Assembly (NCBI GenBank): GCA_038231495.1
Contig: JBBRLG010000509.1
Span: 1-5,385, forward strand
Origin: JBBRLG01 sp038231495
GTDB taxonomy: Bacteria; Planctomycetota; Planctomycetia; Gemmatales; Gemmataceae
Length of the DNA: 5,385 bases
Direction of reading: 5' to 3'
Shown: piece after piece, positions 1-5,385 of the stretch
How positions within the stretch are numbered: position 1 is the first letter of the stretch
Layout of the letters: every line of letters starts with the position of its first letter
The notes under the pieces: model-generated
The model's database searches: none
Told to the model about the DNA's origin: nothing
The model's input: the letters and a program-made list of their open reading frames with translations, nothing else
Translations under genes and position numbers: made by a program

Positions 1-1
1 C

Positions 2-37
2 GGCGAACACTCCGGTCGCTTACGCTCCCGGCTCGCC
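2..37. repeat. Foldable dispersed-repeat-like element at left edge
   Basis: This non-coding stretch can fold on itself. GGCGA (2-6) pairs with TCGCC (33-37), CCGG (12-15) pairs with CCGG (28-31), and an inner GC/GC closes a TTAC loop. Read on the minus strand it begins GGCGAGCCGGGAGCG and continues TAAGCGACCGG. A shortened copy of that minus-strand sequence lies on the plus strand just after the kinase gene (4312-4328). I recall very similar sequences scattered through Gemmata-type planctomycete genomes, but I cannot verify this here. The element is cut by, or lies very close to, the window edge, so its left boundary is unknown. It could also be the 3' hairpin of a preceding gene outside the window. 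Confidence 0.45.
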
Positions 38-71
38 TAAAACCTGGAAAGGACTCCGACGACGGACGTTG

Positions 72-88
72 AACCACCGGCGGGGGTT
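72..88 (+). promoter_or_regulatory. Leader hairpin covering the only SD-like sequence of the kinase gene
   Basis: AACC (72-75) pairs with GGTT (85-88), and CC (77-78) pairs with GG (82-83) across one A/G mismatch, leaving a 3-nt loop. The stem ends five bases before the ATG at 94. It contains the G-run at 82-86, which is the only Shine-Dalgarno-like sequence at a usable distance and is a poor match to AGGAGG. If the hairpin forms in the mRNA it would limit ribosome access. The fold is seen in the sequence. A regulatory role is inference, and short GC hairpins are common in DNA of this composition. Confidence 0.25.
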
Positions 89-93
89 AGCCT

Positions 94-3000
94 ATGGCAA
101 ACAAGTGCCCGGTCTGCGGGGCTGACCTCTCCGCCGGGGACTGCCTTTGCTCCGTCGAAGCGAAGCCCTTGCCCCCGGCGGAATCGGAAGCCACCGCCGC
201 CTACAGCGATTCCAACCGGACCCGCCCCGCTCCGCCCCCCGCCGCCAACGACGGCCGGTATCTTCCCGGTCAGGTTGTGGTCGGGCGCTATCTCATTCTT
301 TCCCGCGTCGGCAAGGGCGGCATGGGCGAGGTCTACGAAGTCCTCGACCGCGAACGCAACGCCCGCGTGGCGCTGAAGGTGTTGCCGCAGCTGAACCCGG
401 CCTCCCTGTTCCGCTTCAAACAGGAGTTCCGCGCCCTCGCCGACATCGTCCACCCCCACCTGGTGCCGCTGTACGAACTCGTGGCGGAAGGCGACCAGTG
501 GTTCTTTACCATGGAACTGCTCGACGGCGTCGATTTCCTTACCTATGTGCGTGCCAAGCTCGCGGACGACCAGGACGCATCGACGGCGCTAACGGCGCCG
601 AACCCCCAGGGCACCACGTCGGGTCAGAATTCCAGCCCGACCTGGCCGCGGGACGAGGCGCCGATCAGCACGACCGACCTGCCCGCGCTCGGCCCGGTGC
701 CGTCGCACCCCCCCTCTCCCCCCCTTCGCAAGGGGGGGCAGGAAGGGTCGGCGCCGTCGCACCCCCCCTCGCCCCCCCTTCGCAAGGGGGGGCAGGGGGG
801 GTCGGCGCCGGCGCACCCCCCCTCTCTCCCCCTTCGCAAGGAGGGGCAGGGGGGGTCGGCGCCGGCCGTGTTGCCGTCGGCACCCCTGGCCAACTTCGAC
901 CGGCTGCGCGCGGTGCTGCGGCAACTGGCCGAGGGGTTGTACGCGCTGCACAGCGCCTGGAAGCTGCACCGCGACATCAAGCCTTCCAACGTCATCGTTT
1001 GCAAGGACGGCCGGGTGGTCCTGCTCGACTTCGGCCTGGTGGCCGAGATGGGCGTCACGACGCTGCCCGAGGTGGGGCCGACCGGGCCGGCTTCGGCCTC
1101 GGAGTCGGTGGCGTCGTACTCCACCCTCGACCAGCACGTGGTCGGCACCGTCGGCTACATGGCCCCGGAACAGGCCGACGGCAAGACGCTGACGCCCGCC
1201 TGCGACTGGTACGCCGTCGGCGTCACGCTGTACCAGGCGCTGACCGGCGTGCTGCCCTACCAGGGAAGCGCCCAGCAAATTTTGCGCGCCAAGCTCACCG
1301 CCGACCCAGTGGCCCCCGCGACCCTGGTGGCCGGCATCCCGGAAGACCTCGACACCCTCTGCACGGCGCTGCTCTGCCGCGACCCGGCGGGCCGTCCGAC
1401 CGGTGCCGAGATTTTGGCCCGCTTGCGCCGCGGCCCGGCAGACGTCGGCCCGGCGTGGGACCTGCGACCGCCGAAGCGGTCGGTCTCGTTCGTCGGCCGG
1501 GAATCGCACCTGGCCGTACTCCGCGCCGCGTTCGCGCGCATGCTCGCGGGCGAAACGGTAACGGTGGAGCTGACCGGCAAGTCCGGCACGGGCAAGAGCG
1601 CCCTCGTGCAGCACTTCCTGGACGGCGTCGTGCAGCGCGAAGGCACGATCCTGCTGGCCGGCCGCTGCCGCGAACAGGAATCGGTGCCGTACAAGGCACT
1701 CGACAGTCTCGTGGACACGCTCACCCGCTACTTGCTGGGCCTGTCCCGTTATGAAACGGACGCCCTGCTGCCCGCCGACGTTGCCGCGCTGGCCCGCGTG
1801 TTTCCGGTCCTCCAGCGCGTCGATGCCGTGGCCGAAGCGCCGCGCGACGCCCTGGCCATCCCCGACCCGCAAGAGGTGCGCCGCCGCGCCTTCGCGGCGT
1901 TCCGCGAACTGCTCACGCGCCTCGGTCGCCGGCACGCCCTCATCTTGCACATCGACGACTTGCAGTGGGGCGACCTGGACAGCGTGGCGCTGCTCGGCGA
2001 CCTGCTGCGGCCGCCCGATGCGCCGCGATTGCTGCTCCTCCTGTCGTACCGGAGCGAGGACGCCCAGAGCAGTGTGTGCTTGCAAGCCCTTCGGGTAATG
2101 CACGAGGAGCAGGCAGCGGACCAGCCGCCGACCGTACTCGCCGTGGACCCGCTCACGCCGGCGGAGTCCCGGAAGCTCGCCCGGCAATTGCTCGGCGATC
2201 GAGGGCCGGACACGACGGCGCTGGCGGACCGGATCGTCCAGGAGGCGGCCGGCAATCCCTACTTCATCGACGAACTCACCCGGCACCTGCAACGAGGCGC
2301 GCATTTGACCGCCTACGCGGGCATGGACCTGGATACCGTGCTGTGGGAACAGGTGCAACGATTGCCGGAGGTTTCGCGGCGGTTGCTGGAGGTCGTCGCC
2401 GTCGCCGGGCAGCCGCTGCGGCTGCGCAACGCCTACGAGGCGGCCGAACTGAAGACCCTCGAACCTCAAGTCGTGGTGTCTTTACGCTTCGGCCATTTGG
2501 TACGCGGCACCGGGCCGAGTCCGGACGACGACATCGAGACCTACCACGACCGCATCCGCGAAACCGTCGTCGCCCACCTGCCTGCCGAGGTTCGCAAGGG
2601 CCACCACGGACGCCTGGCCGTCTCGCTGGAAGCCGCCGGCCGGGCCGACCCGGAACAACTCGCCGTCCACTTCCACCAGTCGGACCAGGGGCAAAAGGCC
2701 GGGCATTATTACGCGCTGGCCGCGGACCAGGCGGCCGACGCGCTGGCGTTCGACCGGGCGGCCAAGCTGTACCGGTTGGCACTGGAGGTCCGGCCGGTCA
2801 CGGGCGGCGCGGCCCGGCTGCTGCGCGGCAAGCTGGGCGACGCCCTGGCCAACGCCGGCCGCAGCATCGAAGCCGCCCGCGAGTACCACGGCGCGGCGGC
2901 GGACGCCGGCCCCGCGGAGCAACTGGAGCTGGAACGCCGGGCCGCCTACCAGTTCTGCATCGGCGGCCATGTGGACGAGGGGCGCGAGGCGTTTCGCACG

Positions 3001-4290
3001 GTGCTGGGCCGGGTCGGCATGAGCTTCCCCGGCCGGCCGCTGTGGGCGTTGGCCTCGCTGCTGCGGGGGCGGTTTATGCTGACCCTGCGCGGCATCCGCC
3101 CGGCCGAGCGCAAGGCCAGTCAAGCCACGCCCGCGGAACTGCTGCGCATCGACATCTGCTGGTCGGCGGCAATTGGCCTGACGATGGTGGACACGATTCG
3201 CGGGGCGGACTTCGAGACGCGCAACCTCCTGCTCGCCTTGAAGGCGGGGGAGCCGTACCGCATCGCCCGCGCCCTGGCTTTCGACGCCGCCCACGTCGCG
3301 ACGGCGGGCCGGACCGGCATCAAGCGCAGCCGCAAATTGCTCGAAGCCGCCGAGACGATGGCCAAACAAATCGACCACCCGCACGCCCTGGCCATGACGC
3401 TGCTGATGACCGGCGCGACCGCGTATCACCAGGGACAATGGAGCCGGGCGCAACAGTTCTGCGAGCGTGCCCAGGCCATCCTCCGTGCCCAGTGCCGGGG
3501 CGTGACCTGGGAACTCGACACGGCACACACGTTCAACCTGTGGTCGGTGGCGCACATGGGCCGTTTTTCGGAGATGGTGCAGCGGACGCCGGTGCTGCTC
3601 AAGGAAGCGGAGGACCGCGGCGACCTGTTCGCCGTGACGAACCTCGGCACCTACATGGAACCGCTGGTGCGGCTGGCGGCCGACGACGCGGAGGGTGGCC
3701 GGGAGGCGTGTCTGACCGCGCTGGGCCGCTGGACGCAGAAGGGCTATCACATCCAACATATCACCGCGCTGATGGGCCAAACGTTCGTCGATTTATACGC
3801 GGGCCAAGGCGAAGCCGCGTGGCGGCGCATCAGTGAGCACTGGGCGGAACTGGCGCGCTCCCTCTTTCTGCGCGTCCACGTCACGCGGAGCTGGATGTTG
3901 CACCTGCGGGCGTGTTCGGCAATCGCGGCGGCGGCGGGGTCCGCGCGCCCCGGTCCGCTGCTGAGTGCCGCGCGTGCCGACGCCCGCCGGTTGAAAAAGG
4001 AGCGGATGCCGTGGTGTGACGCTCTGGCCCGCCTGGTCGAAGCCTGTGCCGACGCCGCCGAGGGCAACAAGGTGCGGGCCGCCGAACAGCTTGCGACGTG
4101 CGCAAAGGAGTTAGACATCCTCGACATGGGACTGTTGGCCACGGCAGCGCGGCGGCGACTAGGCGGGCTTTTAGGCGGCGAGCGGGGTCGCGGGCTGGTC
4201 GCCGCGGCCGACGCCTGGATGGCGAAGGAGCGCATCCAAAATCCGGCGCGCATGACGGCCCTGTGTGCGCCGGGTGCATTTCAAGGATGA
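94..4290 (+). CDS. Large Ser/Thr protein kinase fused to AAA-type ATPase and TPR-like repeats (PknK/STAND-like)
   Basis: This 1398-residue protein is probably a cytoplasmic signalling kinase that couples ATP-driven conformational switching to protein phosphorylation. No signal peptide or membrane segment is seen. Domains in order: a Cys ribbon (C5, C8, C17, C19); a Hanks-type kinase at about 65-447 with glycine loop GKGGMGEVY (73-81), VALK lysine K95, helix-C E111, HRDIKPSN (292-299; D294, N299), DFG (312-314), GTVGYMAPE (351-359), D371 and R434; and an AAA_16/STAND-type NTPase at about 465-735 with FVGRE (466-470), Walker A GKSGTGKS (495-502), Walker B ILHIDD (617-622) and GNPYFIDEL (720-728). 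TPR-like helices follow from about 870 to 1360. All catalytic residues are present, so it should be active. Unlike mycobacterial PknK or MalT, no LuxR-type helix-turn-helix is visible at the end. Oddities are a 110-residue low-complexity insert (about 157-266) with a triplicated palindromic repeat, and a long Ser/Thr-rich activation segment (312-359). The start is firm: an in-frame TAG lies at 88-90 and the Cys ribbon begins at residue 5. Substrate and input signal are unknown. Confidence 0.95.
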   Translation: MANKCPVCGADLSAGDCLCSVEAKPLPPAESEATAAYSDSNRTRPAPPPAANDGRYLPGQVVVGRYLILSRVGKGGMGEVYEVLDRERNARVALKVLPQLNPASLFRFKQEFRALADIVHPHLVPLYELVAEGDQWFFTMELLDGVDFLTYVRAKLADDQDASTALTAPNPQGTTSGQNSSPTWPRDEAPISTTDLPALGPVPSHPPSPPLRKGGQEGSAPSHPPSPPLRKGGQGGSAPAHPPSLPLRKEGQGGSAPAVLPSAPLANFDRLRAVLRQLAEGLYALHSAWKLHRDIKPSNVIVCKDGRVVLLDFGLVAEMGVTTLPEVGPTGPASASESVASYSTLDQHVVGTVGYMAPEQADGKTLTPACDWYAVGVTLYQALTGVLPYQGSAQQILRAKLTADPVAPATLVAGIPEDLDTLCTALLCRDPAGRPTGAEILARLRRGPADVGPAWDLRPPKRSVSFVGRESHLAVLRAAFARMLAGETVTVELTGKSGTGKSALVQHFLDGVVQREGTILLAGRCREQESVPYKALDSLVDTLTRYLLGLSRYETDALLPADVAALARVFPVLQRVDAVAEAPRDALAIPDPQEVRRRAFAAFRELLTRLGRRHALILHIDDLQWGDLDSVALLGDLLRPPDAPRLLLLLSYRSEDAQSSVCLQALRVMHEEQAADQPPTVLAVDPLTPAESRKLARQLLGDRGPDTTALADRIVQEAAGNPYFIDELTRHLQRGAHLTAYAGMDLDTVLWEQVQRLPEVSRRLLEVVAVAGQPLRLRNAYEAAELKTLEPQVVVSLRFGHLVRGTGPSPDDDIETYHDRIRETVVAHLPAEVRKGHHGRLAVSLEAAGRADPEQLAVHFHQSDQGQKAGHYYALAADQAADALAFDRAAKLYRLALEVRPVTGGAARLLRGKLGDALANAGRSIEAAREYHGAAADAGPAEQLELERRAAYQFCIGGHVDEGREAFRTVLGRVGMSFPGRPLWALASLLRGRFMLTLRGIRPAERKASQATPAELLRIDICWSAAIGLTMVDTIRGADFETRNLLLALKAGEPYRIARALAFDAAHVATAGRTGIKRSRKLLEAAETMAKQIDHPHALAMTLLMTGATAYHQGQWSRAQQFCERAQAILRAQCRGVTWELDTAHTFNLWSVAHMGRFSEMVQRTPVLLKEAEDRGDLFAVTNLGTYMEPLVRLAADDAEGGREACLTALGRWTQKGYHIQHITALMGQTFVDLYAGQGEAAWRRISEHWAELARSLFLRVHVTRSWMLHLRACSAIAAAAGSARPGPLLSAARADARRLKKERMPWCDALARLVEACADAAEGNKVRAAEQLATCAKELDILDMGLLATAARRRLGGLLGGERGRGLVAAADAWMAKERIQNPARMTALCAPGAFQG
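562..891 (+). other. Low-complexity insert within the kinase domain
   Basis: Residues about 157-266 separate the hinge/helix-D region (MELLDGVDF at 140-148, then YVRAKL) from helix E and the catalytic loop (RLRAVLRQLAEGLYALHS, 270-287, then LHRD). Hanks kinases normally have only a short connection here. The first part (157-202) is rich in Ser, Thr, Pro and Ala. The second part (203-256) is three 18-residue units translated from the DNA repeat at 700-861. No stop or frameshift is present and the downstream kinase motifs are intact. The insert is therefore probably a disordered, tolerated loop on the kinase surface. Its boundaries are approximate. Confidence 0.8.
700..861 (+). repeat. Three tandem 54-bp palindromic units, translated in frame
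   Basis: Three consecutive 54-bp units (700-753, 754-807, 808-861) each encode an 18-residue peptide of the type SHPPSPPLRKGGQGGSA. Because 54 is a multiple of three, copy gain or loss keeps the frame. Each unit is an inverted repeat centred on a CGC loop. In unit 2 the inner arms (772-780 with 784-792) and outer arms (761-769 with 794-802) pair perfectly, joined by G771-C793, with only C770 bulged. Unit 1 has a perfect 9-bp inner stem (718-726 with 730-738) but a mismatched outer stem. Unit 3 has a perfect outer stem (815-823 with 848-856) and a damaged inner stem. The pattern resembles REP-like palindromic elements that I recall encoding PPLRKGG-type peptides in several bacterial groups. 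That resemblance is recalled and not checked. Confidence 0.9.
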
Positions 4291-4304
4291 AGGCGATGCC
4301 TTTT
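4289..4304 (+). terminator. Weak terminator-like hairpin overlapping the kinase stop codon
   Basis: AAGGC (4290-4294) pairs with GCCTT (4298-4302) around a GAT loop, extendable by one G-T wobble. The 3' arm runs into TTTT (4301-4304) followed by GTCT. The stem is short and the U-tract is interrupted, so intrinsic termination would be weak. A second AAGGC (4310-4314) can pair with the same GCCTT across a 7-base loop, giving two mutually exclusive folds. The location between two convergent stop codons fits a terminator. On the minus strand the tail has no U-run, so this would serve the kinase gene only. Confidence 0.35.
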
Positions 4305-4311
4305 GTCTGAA

Positions 4312-4328
4312 GGCGAGCCGGGCGACCG
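4312..4328. repeat. Partial inverted copy of the left-edge element
   Basis: GGCGAGCCGGG followed directly by CGACCG matches the minus strand of the element at 2-37, with eight central bases (AGCGTAAG) missing. It lies entirely in the spacer between the kinase stop codon and the stop codon of the minus-strand gene, so the kinase gene is bracketed by inverted copies of the same short motif. A chance match is possible in GC-rich DNA, but 17 aligned identical bases in intergenic positions on both sides make a shared repeat family more likely. Confidence 0.4.
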
Positions 4329-5168
4329 TCAATTCTCTTTCGGTGCGGTTGCGGCCGGGTCGGGTGCGACGACGTGGTCGTGGCTGGCCAGGTGGTCCAT
4401 GCAGTAAGCGTGGTCGCCCGCGCACTTGCTGCAATAGCGGAAATCCATGCCTCGGTGCGTGCGGTCGGTGATGCCGCAAACGGTGCAGCGGTGATGGTAC
4501 GCCGGCTCCCGCACCGCCAACCGGGCGGCCTGCGTCTCCATGCGCCGCCGGCCTCCCCGCGCCCGCTCAACGATCTCTTTGCCGAAGAACAAGAGGAAAT
4601 TGCAGACGGACGCCAGCACCAGCAACCGGGCGGGCCAATCGCCGAACATCGCTACGAGGAAATAGGTGATCCAGGTGACGATAGCCAGCCATTTAATCTT
4701 CACCGGCAGCAGGAAGAATAGGTAAATCTCGAAGTCGGGAAACAGGTAGGCGAAAGCCAGGAAGACCGACCCCTGGAGGTAGGCGTTGGACGCCGGCTGA
4801 TCCGGCAGGATGAAGGACACGGCCGCCGTGGCCGCCCAGCCGACGAGGAGGTAGACGTTGTAGCGGAACGTGCCCCAGCTGCGCTCGAGGGCCGTCCCCA
4901 TGAGGAAGAAAAAGTACAAGCAAAAGAACGCGAACACGAGGTTGGCGAAGGGCGGCACAACCAGAAAGGTTGCCAGCCGCCAAACTTCGCCTGCCAGGAC
5001 GCGCTCGGGGATTAGCTCCAAAACCTGAAGGGCCGGCTCCGGCGCGCCGGGCCGATTCAGGAGCAAGCCGGCGAAGAAGACGACGATCTGGGCTACGATC
5101 AGGCCGATAGTCACGTGCGGCACGGCAAAGCGGCCGAGCTTCCGTTCGAGGTAGTCCAGGAGACTCAT
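4329..5168 (-). CDS. Rhomboid-like multi-pass membrane protein, probably protease-dead, with C-terminal Cys/His module
   Basis: This 279-residue protein has about six hydrophobic segments (near 18-37, 72-91, 102-121, 130-144, 157-175, 180-196) and should sit in the cytoplasmic membrane. Rhomboid framework motifs are recognisable: GEVWRLATFLV (60-70), equivalent to the loop WR; ALERSWGTFRYNVYLL (93-108), equivalent to the ER/GxxxR region; and AFAYLFPD (138-145) after the position of the GxSG motif. The GxSG segment itself reads as SNAYLQG (127-133), with Ala or Tyr where the catalytic Ser belongs. The helix-2 His positions are Asn/Phe, and the last helix (180-196) has no His. After a basic stretch (202-209) comes a soluble tail with C228, C231, C246, C249, H253, C256, H259 and H263, which resembles a zinc-binding fold. 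The role is unknown; rhomboid pseudoproteases and derlins bind or chaperone membrane clients. No clear SD precedes ATG 5168-5166. It is convergent with the kinase gene, 38 bp away. Confidence 0.85.
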   Translation of the reverse strand: MSLLDYLERKLGRFAVPHVTIGLIVAQIVVFFAGLLLNRPGAPEPALQVLELIPERVLAGEVWRLATFLVVPPFANLVFAFFCLYFFFLMGTALERSWGTFRYNVYLLVGWAATAAVSFILPDQPASNAYLQGSVFLAFAYLFPDFEIYLFFLLPVKIKWLAIVTWITYFLVAMFGDWPARLLVLASVCNFLLFFGKEIVERARGGRRRMETQAARLAVREPAYHHRCTVCGITDRTHRGMDFRYCSKCAGDHAYCMDHLASHDHVVAPDPAATAPKEN

Positions 5169-5221
5169 CGGAATGCGCCCGTCTAAAGGTTCGGGGTGTT
5201 TGTCGCCTTCCGCCCATGATG

Positions 5222-5238
5222 CCCGCGCCGGACGCGGG
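5222..5238. other. GC-rich hairpin in the 5' flank of the rhomboid-like gene
   Basis: CCCGCG (5222-5227) pairs with CGCGGG (5233-5238) around a 5-base loop. It begins 54 bases upstream of the minus-strand start codon and has no U-run on either side, so it does not look like a terminator. It could be a leader structure, an operator-like dyad, or simply chance in GC-rich DNA. Confidence 0.3.
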
Positions 5239-5305
5239 AGTCAACGGGACAACAAACGGCGTTGAACGGCGGCGAAGGACAAAGGAACAATCGTCGTTCT
5301 CCGGT

Positions 5306-5336
5306 TCTATACGGCCCGCGGTCCAAGGTAACGCAA
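5306..5336 (-). promoter_or_regulatory. Weak sigma70-like promoter candidate for the rhomboid-like gene
   Basis: On the minus strand TTGCGT (5336-5331) is followed after 19 bases by TATAGA (5311-5306). This resembles -35 and -10 boxes, but the spacing is longer than the usual 17. Transcription would start near 5299 and give a leader of about 130 bases that contains the 5222-5238 hairpin. TATAGA is one of the few AT-rich hexamers in this flank. The call is weak because promoter consensus sequences in planctomycetes are poorly known. Confidence 0.2.
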
Positions 5337-5337
5337 A

Positions 5338-5385
5338 CGCCCGTAGCCACAAGCGGCCCGCCGCCCGTAGCCACAAGCGGCCCGC
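5338..5385. repeat. 24-bp tandem repeat, two copies, running off the right edge
   Basis: Two exact head-to-tail copies of a 24-bp unit containing CCCGTAGCCACAAGCGG occupy 5338-5361 and 5362-5385, apart from the unit's final base, which cannot be confirmed past the edge. The array may continue outside the window. There is no spacer between copies, so it is not CRISPR. It lies upstream of the promoter candidate of the minus-strand gene and is not inside a credible reading frame. It may be a minisatellite or part of a dispersed intergenic repeat family. Confidence 0.8.

Noticed and set aside
46..54. GGAAAGGAC as ribosome-binding site of the kinase gene
   Set aside because: It lies about 40 bases before the ATG, too far to position a ribosome, and an in-frame TAG at 88-90 excludes any in-frame start upstream of it.
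69..97. Promoter candidate TTGAAC (69-74) with a -10 box 17 bases downstream
   Set aside because: The position of the -10 box falls on the start codon and reads CTATGG, so transcription would begin inside the gene.
700..861. Possible CRISPR-like array
   Set aside because: The units are contiguous with no variable spacers, lie inside a coding frame, and are themselves palindromes.
147..1754. 535-residue plus-strand open frame overlapping the kinase
   Set aside because: It is an off-frame reading of the kinase gene, dominated by Arg, Pro and Gly, with no domain. The kinase frame carries every catalytic motif.
589..2469. Long open frame of 626 residues on the minus strand
   Set aside because: It is antisense to the kinase-ATPase gene, its translation is Arg/Gly/Gln-rich without recognisable motifs, and long empty frames opposite GC-rich genes are expected.
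2482..3780. 432-residue minus-strand open frame
   Set aside because: It is antisense to the TPR-like region, has no motif, and is explained by high GC content.
1965..3836. 623-residue plus-strand open frame overlapping the ATPase/TPR part
   Set aside because: It is an off-frame shadow with strongly biased Arg/Gly/Ala composition and no recognisable motif.
4693..5376. 227-residue minus-strand open frame overlapping the rhomboid-like gene start and its upstream flank
   Set aside because: It is a different frame from the membrane protein, Arg-rich with no hydrophobic segments, whereas the overlapping frame encodes clear membrane helices and rhomboid framework motifs.

Overview
The window is GC-rich throughout and holds two protein-coding genes in a convergent (tail-to-tail) arrangement, with short non-coding flanks and several repeats. 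The gene content points to a planctomycete, most likely of the Gemmata group. The reasons are a very large soluble Ser/Thr kinase fused to an AAA-type ATPase and helical repeats, a rhomboid-like membrane protein with a Cys/His tail, weak or absent Shine-Dalgarno sequences, and palindromic repeats of a kind I recall from such genomes. This placement is inference from content and was not tested by a search.

Region 1-93 is the 5' flank of the kinase gene. It contains a foldable repeat-like element (about 2-37) and a hairpin (72-88) just before the start codon. Region 94-4290 (+) encodes a 1398-residue protein with this order: N-terminal Cys ribbon, Hanks-type kinase, AAA/NTPase module, TPR-like helical repeats. 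All the canonical kinase and Walker residues are present. The kinase domain is interrupted between its N-lobe/hinge part and the catalytic loop by a low-complexity insert of about 110 residues. Part of that insert is three in-frame 54-bp copies of a G/C-homopolymer palindrome.

Region 4291-4328 is a short convergent spacer. It carries a small terminator-like hairpin and a partial inverted copy of the element seen at the left edge. Region 4329-5168 (-) encodes a 279-residue multi-pass rhomboid-like protein. It keeps several rhomboid framework motifs, but the catalytic Ser and His appear to be replaced, and it ends in a cytoplasmic-looking Cys/His module. Region 5169-5385 is its upstream flank, with a weak promoter candidate, a GC hairpin and a 24-bp tandem repeat that runs into the window edge.

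The two genes are on opposite strands and end to end, so they are not an operon. Nothing in the sequence shows that they work together. The kinase-ATPase looks like a cytoplasmic signalling protein (PknK/MalT-like STAND logic without the DNA-binding tail). The membrane protein looks like a non-proteolytic rhomboid relative. The most unusual points are the palindromic repeat array inside a kinase domain and the apparent pseudo-rhomboid with a metal-binding-like tail.
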